64,000 nt of DNA from Nitrobacteraceae bacterium AZCC 2146 (GCA_036924855.1 JBAGRP010000001.1:6498001-6562000), one strand, 5' to 3'; shown: positions 53,964 to 63,227, numbered from the stretch's first letter. The notes: a model not told the origin generated them from the letters alone. Numbers and translations: made by a program.

Positions 53964-55181
53964 TTACGACTTGCCCTTCACCAGCGGACAGCCACCCTTG
54001 TCGAGCGGGCGGAACGCCTCGTCGCCGGGCACTTCGGCCAGTATCTTGTAGAGATCCCATTCGCCCTTGGATTCCCCGGGCTTCTTGACCTCGAACAGAT
54101 ACATCTCGTGGACCATGCGGCCGTCTTCGCGGATCATGCCTTCCTTGGCGAAGAAGTCGTGGATCGGGGTTGCCTTCATCTGCGCCATCACCTTCGGCGC
54201 CTCGTCGGTGCCGGTGGCGTCGATCGCCTTCAGGTAATGCATCGTCGCCGAATACAGCCCGGCCTGAATCATGGTCGGCATGTGCCCGACCTTCTCGTTG
54301 AAGCGCTTCGAGAACGCGCGGGTGCCGTCATTCATGTCCCAGTAGAACGCGTCGGTGGCGATCAGGCCCTGGGCTTCCTGGATGCCCAGCGAATGGCTGT
54401 CGGTGATTTCCTGCAGCAGCGCGATTATCTTCTGGCCGCCCTTGAGGATGCCGAATTCCGCGGCCTGCTTCAGCGCATTGGTGGTGTCGCCGCCGGCATT
54501 GGCGAGTGCGATCACCTTGGCCTTGGAAGCCTGCGCCTGCAGCAGGAAGGAGGAGAAATCCGACGAGTTCAGGGGATGCCGGACCGCGCCGACCACCTTG
54601 CCGCCGGTTTCCTTGACCACGTTGGACGCATCGCGCTCCAGCGCCGCGCCAAAAGCATAGTCCGCGGTGATGAAGAACCAGGTGTCCTCGCCGCGCTTCA
54701 CCATCGCCCGGCCCGCGACATTGGACAGCGCATAGGTGTCGTAGGTCCAGTGTATGGTGTTGGGCGAGCAGGCGACGCCGGTGATGTCGGAACTGCCGCC
54801 GCCGGAATTGATGTTGATCTTGTTCTTCTCGCGCGTCAGCGCCGAGATTGGCAGCGCGACGGAGGAGGTCGGCACATCGAAGATTGCATCGATCTTGTCG
54901 TTGTCATACCAGTTGCGGGCGATGCCGACGCCGACGTCGGGTTTGTTCTGGTGATCGGCCGAGATCACGACGACCGGCTTGCCCTTGACCTTGCCGCCAT
55001 AGTCGGCGACCGCCATTTCGGTGGCGATCACCGAGCCCTTGCCGGTCGCATCCGCATAGAGGCTGGACATGTCGGTGAGGACGCCGATCTTGACGACGTC
55101 GTCGGAGATCTGCGCTTGCGCAGCGGTGGCTGACAATGCCAAAGCGAAAACGGCCACGCATGTGGTTGTGTTGAAGTTCAT
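53964..55181 (-). CDS. branched-chain-type ABC transporter substrate-binding protein (orphan)
   Basis: A 405-residue periplasmic binding protein: signal peptide ending AAQA-Q, then IKIGVLTDMSSLYADATGKG and the family core (NWYDNDKIDAIFDVPTSSVA, WFFITADYAFGAALERDA). It belongs to the same family as the protein at 11752-12978 but is clearly different in sequence. ATG 55181 with GGGAGC upstream is preferred to the longer frame. No permease genes nearby, so the transporter partner is elsewhere. Ligand possibly an aromatic compound or amino acid (inference). Confidence 0.86.
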   Translation of the reverse strand: MNFNTTTCVAVFALALSATAAQAQISDDVVKIGVLTDMSSLYADATGKGSVIATEMAVADYGGKVKGKPVVVISADHQNKPDVGVGIARNWYDNDKIDAIFDVPTSSVALPISALTREKNKININSGGGSSDITGVACSPNTIHWTYDTYALSNVAGRAMVKRGEDTWFFITADYAFGAALERDASNVVKETGGKVVGAVRHPLNSSDFSSFLLQAQASKAKVIALANAGGDTTNALKQAAEFGILKGGQKIIALLQEITDSHSLGIQEAQGLIATDAFYWDMNDGTRAFSKRFNEKVGHMPTMIQAGLYSATMHYLKAIDATGTDEAPKVMAQMKATPIHDFFAKEGMIREDGRMVHEMYLFEVKKPGESKGEWDLYKILAEVPGDEAFRPLDKGGCPLVKGKS

Positions 55182-55314
55182 CGATGGTGCTCCCTGGATT
55201 TTTTTTCGGCTTTTGCCGCTTGGTAGTGCCGTCATCCTGCCCGCAATCATTTTGCCGGGCAAGGCGGAAGGTTGGGCACTTCCTCTTTCACAAGGAGGAG
55301 AAGGAAGAAGAAAT

Positions 55315-56862
55315 CTACAACCCCGGAAGTGCCGTCACCGCCACATTGATCGCGCCATCGGCTTCCGCGATCACGCGCAACGTTTTTGAATCGAACGCGA
55401 TGCCGCCGAGGCGGAGGTTGGTGATTTCGGCGTCGACGCGGATGCCTTCCTCGTTCTTCTGGAAATCGGCGACCACGGCGGCGATCTTCTTCCGCGCATT
55501 CGACGCGAATGGTTTCAGGTCGATGGTCGCGCGTTCCGCCAGCGCGTTTTGCAGATAGGGCATTGCCGCGCGCGCCGCGGAGCCCAGCAGGCCGAACGCG
55601 GCTTCGGATTCCACTGCCAGTTCCATGTTGGCGAGCTTCAGCGTTTGCGCTGCCGGATCGAGTACGGGCTTGCCCCAGATATGTACGGTGGCTTCGCCGC
55701 CGAAGCCGAACCAGCTTTTCTTTTCCTTGGCGTTGACCAGCAGCGAGATCAGCAGCCGGTCACCGGAGGCCGCCACCGTCGCCTTCTTGACGGTGACGTC
55801 CACCGAGCCGGAGCCGTCTTCCGGGAACGTCTTGCCGGCGAGTTGCGTCTCGATGATCTTGTTGAGTTCGGTGAAGGGCATGTCGATGGGCACGCCGATG
55901 TTGAGCTTGCCGGGGCCGGGCGGCACGATCGCCAGCGTCGCCGGGAAAGGGCAGTTCGGTGTGGTCTGCGCCGAGGTGATGCGGGTCTCCGCCTCGACGC
56001 CGAGCGTCAGCATCACGTTGCTGGCATCGACGCGCGGCTGCGCGGCCACCGCGCGGGTCGGCTTCAGTTCGAGATACAATCCCTGCAACGCGGCGGCGCC
56101 CTGCAGCGGGATCGAGCGGCACAGTTTCGCCCATTCGCGCCGTGCATTCTGCTCAAACGCAGGATCGTTGCGCAGCCGCTGCTGCACGGTGGTGATCTGC
56201 TCATTGACGGCCTTGTCGATCACCGGCTTGACCTGGGCGGGCACGCTCACCCGCGCGCCGGCCATCGAGACGCTGGTGTCGCCGAGCGTGACCTGCGCGG
56301 CGAGATTGGGTTCGATGCGCCAGTTCGCGGCGAGCTGCGGCCGCGACGACACCACTACATTGCCGCGGATGTCGGCGTTGGCGTTGAGGTTCTTGATGTT
56401 GACGCTGCCGATCTGCTTGGCGACGTTGCCGCCGAGCAAATTGCCAAGCGCGCCGCTCAGCTGGTCGCGTACGTTGGACGATAGCGCGCCCGTGACATTG
56501 AGCGTGCCGTTCAGCGGCGTCGACAGAGTCAGCGTATCCTGCGCGCCGGTGGCTGATATAGGCCCGCGCGCCGCATTCCATTTGATATCGGCGTTCTGCA
56601 GAATCTGCGGCACCGGATTGTCGGCGTTGCCGGCAAAATTGCGCGGCGCGCCTCTGTCGGCTGCATCGCGGATCGCGGTCAGCGGAACTGTGATCGGCGC
56701 GATGATGCTGGAGGTGCGGGGGGCGGCCGGCAGCGGTGGCAATTCCACCAGCACCGGCGCCGGGCCTGCGCCGCGCGGCGACACATAGTCCATCACCTTG
56801 AGCGCTGCGACGAAAAACACCGCCACCAGCACGCCCGCGATCAGAATGGTTTTAAGCCGCAT
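55315..56862 (-). CDS. DUF4403 family protein, membrane-anchored
   Basis: A 515-residue protein from ATG 56862 (GGGGAC upstream). An N-terminal membrane anchor (TILIAGVLVAVFFVAALKVM) is followed by a large periplasmic beta-rich region in two halves, as in DUF4403 proteins: SSIIAPITVPLTAIRDAADR near the front and FGFGGEATVHIWGKPVLD later. DUF4403 resembles lipid-binding tubular folds; a lipid or envelope role is possible. Function not established. Confidence 0.8.
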   Translation of the reverse strand: MRLKTILIAGVLVAVFFVAALKVMDYVSPRGAGPAPVLVELPPLPAAPRTSSIIAPITVPLTAIRDAADRGAPRNFAGNADNPVPQILQNADIKWNAARGPISATGAQDTLTLSTPLNGTLNVTGALSSNVRDQLSGALGNLLGGNVAKQIGSVNIKNLNANADIRGNVVVSSRPQLAANWRIEPNLAAQVTLGDTSVSMAGARVSVPAQVKPVIDKAVNEQITTVQQRLRNDPAFEQNARREWAKLCRSIPLQGAAALQGLYLELKPTRAVAAQPRVDASNVMLTLGVEAETRITSAQTTPNCPFPATLAIVPPGPGKLNIGVPIDMPFTELNKIIETQLAGKTFPEDGSGSVDVTVKKATVAASGDRLLISLLVNAKEKKSWFGFGGEATVHIWGKPVLDPAAQTLKLANMELAVESEAAFGLLGSAARAAMPYLQNALAERATIDLKPFASNARKKIAAVVADFQKNEEGIRVDAEITNLRLGGIAFDSKTLRVIAEADGAINVAVTALPGL

Positions 56863-56940
56863 CAAGTCCCCGCTGAATGAAGGGGGGAGTTTACAGCGCC
56901 GGTGCACTGCACGCCAGAGCGGCAGTATTACGAAAGATTG

Positions 56941-56972
56941 TAGCCCGGACGACGCGAAGTTGAAATCCGGGC
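56941..56972. repeat. short dispersed repeat fragment
   Basis: TAGCCCGGACGACGCGAAGT followed by TGAAATCCGGG, with CCCGGA (56944-56949) and TCCGGG (56966-56971) as arms. It is related to the fragment at 42038-42064 and lies between the DUF4403 and L,D-transpeptidase genes. Confidence 0.5.
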
Positions 56973-56985
56973 CACGGATGAATAG

Positions 56986-57678
56986 TTATCCGCGCTTGCC
57001 GTTCGCATTGTCGGCTCGGCGGTCCATCGGCAGCACAATCACCTTGGTGCCGACATTGACGCGGGAGTACAGATCCGCGACGTCCTGGTTGGTGAGGCGG
57101 ATGCAGCCCGACGACACATGGGTGCCGATGGTCTCCGGCATGTTGGTGCCGTGGATGCGATAGATGGTGCCACCGAGATACATGGCGCGGGCGCCGAGCG
57201 GGTTGCCGGGGCCGCCGGCCATGAAGCGCGGCAGATAGGGCTGGCGTGCGATCATCTCCGCCGGCGGGGTCCAGTTCGGCCATTCCGCCTTCTTGCTGAT
57301 CGTCTGCACGCCAGACCAGGTGAAACCGTCGCGGCCGACGCCGATGCCGTAGCGGATCGCCTGTCCGCCGCCGAGCACGTAATAGAGATAGGTGTTCGGC
57401 GTATCGATGATGATGGTGCCCGGCGCTTCACGCGTCGCGTAGCTGACGATCTGGCGCTTGAAGCGCGCAGGCTGCTCGACAGTGGCGCTCTCGTCATCAG
57501 TCTGCGGGGCCTGCATCTGCGGCGCCGGCTGCATCTGCATCGGCGGGGTCATGAAAAACGGAAACAGTGGAAGCGGTGCGGCATTCGCCGGCGAAAACGC
57601 CAGCGTGCCGATCGCCAGCGCGCCAAAGGCTGCTGCGGTGCGGCGGGCAGAAATATTCAGGACATTGAGGTTGAACAT
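56986..57678 (-). CDS. L,D-transpeptidase (YkuD domain), canonical active site
   Basis: A 230-residue exported enzyme: signal peptide ending PANAA, a short Met/Pro/Gln-rich linker and a YkuD domain with His176 (YRIHGTN) and Cys192 in VSSGCIRLTNQDV. It is closely related to the catalytic domain of the protein at 24980-26179 (both share PNTYLYYVLG, GRDGFTW, RQPYLPRFMAGGPGNPLGAR) but lacks the long linker. It makes L,D cross-links in peptidoglycan or links proteins to it. Confidence 0.92.
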   Translation of the reverse strand: MFNLNVLNISARRTAAAFGALAIGTLAFSPANAAPLPLFPFFMTPPMQMQPAPQMQAPQTDDESATVEQPARFKRQIVSYATREAPGTIIIDTPNTYLYYVLGGGQAIRYGIGVGRDGFTWSGVQTISKKAEWPNWTPPAEMIARQPYLPRFMAGGPGNPLGARAMYLGGTIYRIHGTNMPETIGTHVSSGCIRLTNQDVADLYSRVNVGTKVIVLPMDRRADNANGKRG

Positions 57679-57897
57679 TGCAATTCTCCGTTTGAGCGCC
57701 CGAGGAAGAGCGCCCGTTCGGCGCTTCGTTGGGAGGAGAATTAGCCGGCGTTCGTTTCACCCGGTTTGCGTCGCCTGCGCAAAACGGTTTCGTGGCGGGG
57801 AGAATTGTTTCGTCCCGCCACGGCCGGACAAAGCAGTCCTGTCGAAAGGCTTGGTTGCCCCGCGCAGATTTAAGTCAAACGCGGCGGCTGGCGATGC

Positions 57898-58752
57898 CTA
57901 TTCGTTAACGGTGGTATCGGGGCGCCAGGTCAGCAGCCGGTTCTCGATCAGGGTCAGCAGCCATTCGGCCACCAGCGCCACCACCGCGATCACGATCATG
58001 GCGGCGAACACGCCGTTGGAATCGAACGAACCCTGCGCCGTGGCGATCAACAGTCCCATGCCTTCGCGGGCACCGAGAAACTCGCCGACGATAGCACCGA
58101 CCAGCGCGAAGCCGAACGAGACATGCAGGCTGGCGAGGATCCACGACAGCGCCGAGGGGATGACAACGGCGCGGGTCATCTGCCAGTTGCTGGCGCCGAG
58201 GATGCGGGCATTTGCGATCAGGTTCTTGTCGGCCTCACGCACGCCCTGGAAGGCGTTGGCGAACACCACGAAGAACACCATCACCACCGCCAGCGCGATC
58301 TTGGAGGCGGCGCCGAGCCCGAGCGCCACGATGAAGATCGATCCCAGTACCACACGCGGAATCGAATTCGCCACCTTGATGTAGATCGAGAATACATCGG
58401 AGAGCAACTGATTGCGGCCGAGCGCGATGCCGCACAGGATTCCCAGCACCGCGCCGATCAGGAAGCCGGCGCCGGCCTCGTAGATGGTCACCCAGATCTG
58501 CTTCCACAGCGGACCGATCGAGGTGCCGTTCTGGAACCAGTCGATCAGTTTGACGACGATGCCGCTGGGCTGACCGAAGAAGAACGGGTCGATCAGTCCG
58601 GCGCGCACGCCGAGCTCCCAGCCGCCGATCAGGAACACCAGTACGGCCAGACGCAGCATCAGCACCAGCCGGTCGTGGCGGCGCATGCGCTCGAGCGCGG
58701 TCTCGAGTTTGAGGTCGGCGGGCGGGGCGGTGGAGATGCTGGAGTCAGCCAT
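57898..58752 (-). CDS. NitT/TauT-type ABC transporter permease
   Basis: A 284-residue inner-membrane permease with about six membrane segments. The cytoplasmic coupling loop is FANAFQGVREADKNLIANAR, followed by ILGASNWQMTRAVVIPSALS. It belongs to the SsuC/TauC group. ATG 58752 lies one base from the stop codon of the ATPase gene, so the two are coupled. Substrate unknown: nitrate, sulfonates, taurine or thiamine precursors are all carried by relatives. Confidence 0.9.
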   Translation of the reverse strand: MADSSISTAPPADLKLETALERMRRHDRLVLMLRLAVLVFLIGGWELGVRAGLIDPFFFGQPSGIVVKLIDWFQNGTSIGPLWKQIWVTIYEAGAGFLIGAVLGILCGIALGRNQLLSDVFSIYIKVANSIPRVVLGSIFIVALGLGAASKIALAVVMVFFVVFANAFQGVREADKNLIANARILGASNWQMTRAVVIPSALSWILASLHVSFGFALVGAIVGEFLGAREGMGLLIATAQGSFDSNGVFAAMIVIAVVALVAEWLLTLIENRLLTWRPDTTVNE

Positions 58753-58753
58753 G

Positions 58754-59569
58754 TCAGTGTCCCGCCCGTGCGCGCAAGACTTCCTCGCGGAGGTCGTCGC
58801 TGATTTTTCGCGCAATGGCGATGAAGCGTTCGTCATAGCGCAGGGTGGCGACGTCGCGCGGCCGCGGCAGGTCGATAGTGTGCACCGACTTGACCCGCGC
58901 CGGCCGCGTGGTCAGCACCGCGACGCGGTCGGCGAGCAGGATCGCCTCGTCGAGGTCGTGGGTGACGAACAGCACCGCGGATTTCGCCTGCGCCCACAGC
59001 TGCAGCAATTCCTCCTGCATCAGTTCGCGGGTCTGGACGTCGAGCGCGGAGAACGGCTCGTCCATCAGCAGCACCTGCGGGTTGTTGATGAAGGTCTGCG
59101 CCAGCGCGACGCGCTTGCGCATGCCGCCGGAGAGCTGGTGCGGGTGGTGACCCTCAAAGCCTTTCAGCCCGACGCGGACGATCCAGTCGCGCGCTTCCGC
59201 TTCGGCCTTGTCCCTGGCGATGCCGCGAAACAGCGGCCCCGCCATCACATTGCCGAGCACGTCGCGCCACGGAAACACGGCGTCCTGCTGGAACACGAAG
59301 CCGACGCGGCGGTCGACGCCGTCGACCTTCTTGTCGAACAGCGTCACCTCGCCGGCCTGTGGCCGGGCGAGGCCGGCGATCAGCCCGAGCGTCGTCGACT
59401 TGCCGCAGCCGGTCGGGCCGACGATGGCGCAGAATTCGCCGGGCGCAATGTTGAGGTCGAAATCCTCCAGCGCGGAGAGCAATTCACCCGAAGGCGTGAC
59501 GAAGCGCCGGGCGACATGTTTGAGTTCGATGGCGGAGGGGGCTGTGTTCATTGTCGGAGTTCGATTCAT
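58754..59569 (-). CDS. NitT/TauT-type ABC transporter ATP-binding protein
   Basis: A 271-residue ATPase with Walker A VGPTGCGKST, Q-loop FVFQQDAVFPWRDV, signature LSGGMRKRVALAQT, Walker B VLLMDEPFSALD and H-loop FVTHDLDEA. It drives the permease encoded next to it. ATG 59569 and ATG 59551 are both possible; neither has a strong ribosome binding site. Confidence 0.91.
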   Translation of the reverse strand: MNRTPTMNTAPSAIELKHVARRFVTPSGELLSALEDFDLNIAPGEFCAIVGPTGCGKSTTLGLIAGLARPQAGEVTLFDKKVDGVDRRVGFVFQQDAVFPWRDVLGNVMAGPLFRGIARDKAEAEARDWIVRVGLKGFEGHHPHQLSGGMRKRVALAQTFINNPQVLLMDEPFSALDVQTRELMQEELLQLWAQAKSAVLFVTHDLDEAILLADRVAVLTTRPARVKSVHTIDLPRPRDVATLRYDERFIAIARKISDDLREEVLRARAGH

Positions 59570-59602
59570 TGATAGCGAGGTTCAGCAAAATCGGTTCAGC
59601 GT

Positions 59603-59713
59603 GTCATTGCGAGCTCTGACAAAGTTGGCGTTGCCAACTTTGTCCTGAGCGAAGCAATCCAGAGGCTGCAAGCAAAACTGGATTGCTTCGTCGCATGGGC
59701 TCCTCGCAATGAC
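59603..59713. repeat. nested palindromic element between binding-protein and ATPase genes
   Basis: Perfect 11-bp terminal inverted repeats GTCATTGCGAG (59603-59613) and CTCGCAATGAC (59703-59713). Inside are ACAAAGTTGGC/GCCAACTTTGT (59619-59629, 59633-59643) and GAAGCAATCCAG/CTGGATTGCTTC (59651-59662, 59678-59689), all perfect. It is 111 bp and noncoding. A truncated relative is at 4918-4980. Confidence 0.87.
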
Positions 59714-59727
59714 GAGCAGGCGGGCCT

Positions 59728-60753
59728 TCAATGCGTCGCGTTGGCCTTGACCACGAAATCCGTGGTGTAGGTCTTCGCCAGGTCGATGGTCTTGCCTTGC
59801 AGGTTGGGCGAGAAGCTGGTGAGCACCTTCAGCACCGATTCCGGCGCACCTGCCGGCATCATGCCATCCGGCGAATATTGCGCCTTGCCTTCTTTCAGGC
59901 CCTGCACGTAGAGATCGAGCTCGCCGGCGTAATAGTCCTTCGGCATCTGCGCGGCGATCTCTTCCGGCGAATGCGAATTCATCCACTTTAGCGTCTTGAC
60001 GAAGACGTTGACGACCTTCTGCGCGGTCTCCTTGTTGGCTTCCATCCAGGCGCGGTCCATGTAGAGGCAGGCGGCCGGATAGTCGCCGCCCAACGCGGCG
60101 CGGGTGGTCTCCGGCGAGCGCAGGTCGATGCCGACCTTGGCAATGCCGTTCTTGATGGCGCGGGCCACGGTCGGCTCGGTGGTCATGCCGGAGACGATCT
60201 TGCCCTGCTGCATCGACGCCAGAAAGGTATCACCGGCGCCGACCGGCACCAGCGAGTAGTCCTGCATCTTGAGCCCGGCCTTGGCGGCGAGCGCGCGGGT
60301 CAGGAAGTCGGTCGCCGAGCCCAGCCCGGTGACCCCCAGCGCCTGGCCCTTCCAGTTGGCGGGGTCCTTCAATTTGTCGGCGTCGGCTGATTTCACCAGC
60401 ACCACCTCGCCGGGCGCCACCGCGAACTGCACCACCGAGGTGATGAACTTGCCTTTGGATTGCAGGTCGATGGTGTGATCGTAGAACCCGACCACGCCCT
60501 GAACTTCGCGCGCGAGCAGCGCAGTGGCGGCCTGCGAGCCGGAGGTGGAGTTGAACAGCTCGACGTCGAGCCCCTGTTCCTTGAAGAAGCCGAGCTGGGC
60601 AGCAAGTTTTGCCGGCAGATAGATCTGCTTGTCGATGCCGCCGACCATGATCTTGATCGGGGTCTGCGCCGCAGCCGGCGTGGCAAACACTGCCGCAACC
60701 AGCGGCGTGACGGACAAGGCGGCGAGGACCGCGGCGGCGAAAATCTTGCGCAT
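59728..60753 (-). CDS. NitT/TauT-type ABC transporter substrate-binding protein
   Basis: A 341-residue periplasmic binding protein: signal peptide ending TPAAAQ (about residue 30), then IKIMVGGIDKQIYLPAKLAA and the domain typical of NMT1/THI5- and SsuA-like receptors (FFKEQGLDVELFNSTSGSQA). ATG 60753 with AGGA upstream is preferred over ATG 60759. First gene of the importer; a hairpin element separates it from the ATPase gene. Confidence 0.9.
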   Translation of the reverse strand: MRKIFAAAVLAALSVTPLVAAVFATPAAAQTPIKIMVGGIDKQIYLPAKLAAQLGFFKEQGLDVELFNSTSGSQAATALLAREVQGVVGFYDHTIDLQSKGKFITSVVQFAVAPGEVVLVKSADADKLKDPANWKGQALGVTGLGSATDFLTRALAAKAGLKMQDYSLVPVGAGDTFLASMQQGKIVSGMTTEPTVARAIKNGIAKVGIDLRSPETTRAALGGDYPAACLYMDRAWMEANKETAQKVVNVFVKTLKWMNSHSPEEIAAQMPKDYYAGELDLYVQGLKEGKAQYSPDGMMPAGAPESVLKVLTSFSPNLQGKTIDLAKTYTTDFVVKANATH

Positions 60754-60923
60754 GGGCATTTCCTGATGGTTTTTCGACGGCTCGCCTCTGCCGCCGGGAC
60801 AGGTCGCCCCCGGGCACAGTCGTGCGCATCAATCGGGTGCCATCAGGCCCTTGCCAGCCGTTCGGTGTCAATCCGCCATTTGGAGACCGCGCCGCGATGT
60901 CCATCGAAAGCCGCATCAGGACG

Positions 60924-61007
60924 TTACAAAACGCCCAACACGATCGCGCCGACAAAAGCGAGCGCCATGTAGGCTGCAACAACGCTTAATCGACCGGTGA
61001 ACGTCAT
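60924..61007 (-). CDS. 27-residue membrane peptide
   Basis: A very short frame: ATG 61007, stop 60924-60926. AGGGAG lies eight bases upstream of the start. After MTFTGRLSVV the rest (AAYMALAFVGAIVLGVL) is a single hydrophobic helix with small residues. There is a clear ribosome binding site and no competing gene in the 485-base gap between the binding protein and the extensin-like gene. It looks like a small inner-membrane protein, possibly a regulator of a larger membrane complex; function unknown. Confidence 0.6.
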   Translation of the reverse strand: MTFTGRLSVVAAYMALAFVGAIVLGVL

Positions 61008-61238
61008 GGGAAACTCCCTGCTTCACGCCGCAGCCAACATAACGCTGACGGGTGCGAAGCGTTCCTCGACCGAACGAGGCAGGCGTGCTGACCGTTTGAG
61101 CGAAGCGGCCACGCGAGTCGGAAGCAGGACACATGCTGCAGTAGCGAACTTGGCGATCACCTGCGCCGCAACATGGTTAATCAAAACTGATTTCAACGCG
61201 TTGAAGAGTCTTTAAATCATTTGGTTGAAGTTGCGCGG

Positions 61239-62468
61239 ATGACGCGCGGAATTCGTTTGTATCTCGTCGGCTCCGTCGTCCTTGTATCGTTAGCGGGTTG
61301 TGGTCGCGGCTTGTTTCAAACCGCCGAACGCGAACCCTGGCGTGCCGAGGCAGAGGTCGCATGCCTGAAATCCGGTGCCGTGAAAGAGGGAGCCGATCTC
61401 GTCCGGATCGACCCGATTTCCGGGCCGGGGGTTTGCGGCGCCGAATTCCCGTTGAAGGTCGCCGCCCTCGGCGAGAGCAGCAGCAGTTTCGGCTTTGCCG
61501 ATGAAACGCTGCGGCCGCCCGGCAGCGTCGGCAATGCCAGCCAGCCGCGCTGGCCGGTGCAGCAGCCGCAGATCGCGCGCCCGTCCAGTTCTTATCCCAA
61601 TTCCAACTCCTATCCCGAGGCCGCCGTCCGCCAGCCCGGCTATGGCGCCGGTTCCAATTCCAACGGTCCGATCTCGCTGACCCCGCCCGAAGTTCCGCAG
61701 GACGAGGACGACATCGAGCTGCCGCCGGAGGGCACCCCCCAGCCGGCTGCCGCTCCCTACGGAAGGTACAGTTCCGGGGTGCAACGCGCTCCGCAGCCTG
61801 ACCCCAACTCCGCCGCCAGTTCGCCGCAAGACTTTTCGCCGCCCCGGCTCGGTCCGGCGCAGGGCAATGTCACAGGCTCGGTCGGCCCGGTCGCGCTGAA
61901 ACCAACGGCCACGCTGGCCTGTCCGATCGTCTCGGCGCTGGACAAATGGCTGGCCGAGGCCGTGCAGCCCGCCGCGGTGCGCTGGTTCGGCGCCCGCGTC
62001 GTCGAAATCAAGCAGATCTCCGCCTATTCCTGCCGCGGCATGAACGGCAATTCGCGCGCGCATATTTCCGAGCACGCTTTCGGCAACGCGCTCGACATCG
62101 CCTCCTTCACGCTGGCCGATGGCCGCAAGATTTCAGTCAAGGATGGCTGGAAGGGCATGCCGGAAGAGCAGGGGTTCCTGCGCGACGTGCAGGGCGCGGC
62201 GTGCCAGGTGTTCAACACCGTGCTGGCGCCGGGCTCCAACGTCTATCACTACGATCACATCCACGTCGATCTGATGCGCCGCTCCAGCCGCCGCATCATC
62301 TGCCAGCCGGCCGCCGTCTCGGGTGAGGAGATCGCGTCGCGCGCGATGCCGCGCAGCACCTATTCCAGCCGCGAGCCGGCCGTGACCGGATCGCTCGGCG
62401 GCCGCGCTGCGAAAAAGCCTTCGCGCAAGGCCGCCTATGATGACGCGGCAGACTACGAGAACGAGTAG
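61239..62468 (+). CDS. extensin-like C-terminal domain lipoprotein
   Basis: A 409-residue protein from ATG 61239: lipobox LVSLAGC (Cys about residue 21), a long Pro/Ser/Asn/Gln-rich linker, then the extensin-like domain (about 225-365). The latter has SEHAFGNALDIASF and YHYDHIHVDLM, the His/Asp metal ligands of VanY/MEPM-like peptidases, and paired cysteines. Probably a zinc peptidase or peptidoglycan-binding protein at the envelope. TTG 61221 would be the longer start. Confidence 0.86.
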   Translation: MTRGIRLYLVGSVVLVSLAGCGRGLFQTAEREPWRAEAEVACLKSGAVKEGADLVRIDPISGPGVCGAEFPLKVAALGESSSSFGFADETLRPPGSVGNASQPRWPVQQPQIARPSSSYPNSNSYPEAAVRQPGYGAGSNSNGPISLTPPEVPQDEDDIELPPEGTPQPAAAPYGRYSSGVQRAPQPDPNSAASSPQDFSPPRLGPAQGNVTGSVGPVALKPTATLACPIVSALDKWLAEAVQPAAVRWFGARVVEIKQISAYSCRGMNGNSRAHISEHAFGNALDIASFTLADGRKISVKDGWKGMPEEQGFLRDVQGAACQVFNTVLAPGSNVYHYDHIHVDLMRRSSRRIICQPAAVSGEEIASRAMPRSTYSSREPAVTGSLGGRAAKKPSRKAAYDDAADYENE

Positions 62469-62480
62469 CGGAAAGCCCTG

Positions 62481-63122
62481 TCAGGCGGGCTTCGTGCGAT
62501 AGGCGGCGAGAAACATCTTCATCGCGCTATCGACAACCCTGGCAATTTGCGCAGGCGAGGGCGCCGGCGCGGCCTGGAAAACAAATGGCATAAACAGAGA
62601 TGCCTGGCAGCACATCATGAATTGCGACGCTGCCAGCTGGCAGTCGTCGATCGCGATTTCGCCGGCGGTCACGCGCGCGTCGAGATAGGTCGCGAAGCGA
62701 TTGATCGTCAGCGCGATCACGTTGTTGTAGAAACGCTGACCCACTTCCGGCATTCGCTCGGCAATGGCCATCACCGTCCGCGTCGAAGATCCGCCGCCGG
62801 GCCGGCAGAGCAATTGGATATAGGCGGTGCCAAAATCTTTCAGTGTGGTCTCGACGTCGCGTGCGAGATCGAAATTGAACGCGGCCTTGCCCTGCTCGAG
62901 TACTTCTTGCTCGACGATGGCTTCGAACAATCGGCTCTTGTCAGCGAAGTAGACATAGAGCGTGCCCTTCGACACGCCGGCGGCGCGCGCAATCTCTCCC
63001 ATGCTGGCGCCGTCAAAGCCGAGATTCATGAAGACCGCGCGCGCGCCATCGAGAATCTGCCGCCGCTTGGCGCTGTCTTCGTCGCCGACGACCGAAATCG
63101 CGGCTTGGTGCTGTGCAACCAT
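62481..63122 (-). CDS. TetR/AcrR family regulator of the adjacent efflux genes
   Basis: A 213-residue repressor with the helix-turn-helix MGEIARAAGVSKGTLYVYF preceded by RRQILDGARAVFMNLGFDG, and a C-terminal TetR_C domain. It is divergent from the HlyD/EmrA-like gene. Two perfect palindromes lie in the 179-base gap (63162-63179 and 63207-63227). It probably represses the efflux genes and itself, with a toxic compound as inducer. Confidence 0.9.
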   Translation of the reverse strand: MVAQHQAAISVVGDEDSAKRRQILDGARAVFMNLGFDGASMGEIARAAGVSKGTLYVYFADKSRLFEAIVEQEVLEQGKAAFNFDLARDVETTLKDFGTAYIQLLCRPGGGSSTRTVMAIAERMPEVGQRFYNNVIALTINRFATYLDARVTAGEIAIDDCQLAASQFMMCCQASLFMPFVFQAAPAPSPAQIARVVDSAMKMFLAAYRTKPA

Positions 63123-63161
63123 TAGTTCAGCCTGTCCGGTAAATTAGCTGAGTCACACACA

Positions 63162-63179
63162 TTTCCGAAAGGTCGGAAA
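63162..63179. promoter_or_regulatory. inverted repeat near the tetR start
   Basis: TTTCCGA (63162-63168) and TCGGAAA (63173-63179) are perfect inverted repeats with a 4-base spacer. The site lies 40 bases upstream of the TetR start codon and could be a second operator. Confidence 0.5.
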
Positions 63180-63206
63180 CTTATGCTCTCAGGGCGACAA
63201 TCTATC

Positions 63207-63227
63207 TTGACCGAACCGTTCGGTCAA
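63207..63227. promoter_or_regulatory. TetR-type operator palindrome
   Basis: TTGACCGAA (63207-63215) and TTCGGTCAA (63219-63227) are perfect inverted repeats around CCG. It sits centrally between the divergent TetR and efflux genes and contains the ACCGNNCGGT core common to many TetR sites. Confidence 0.8.
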
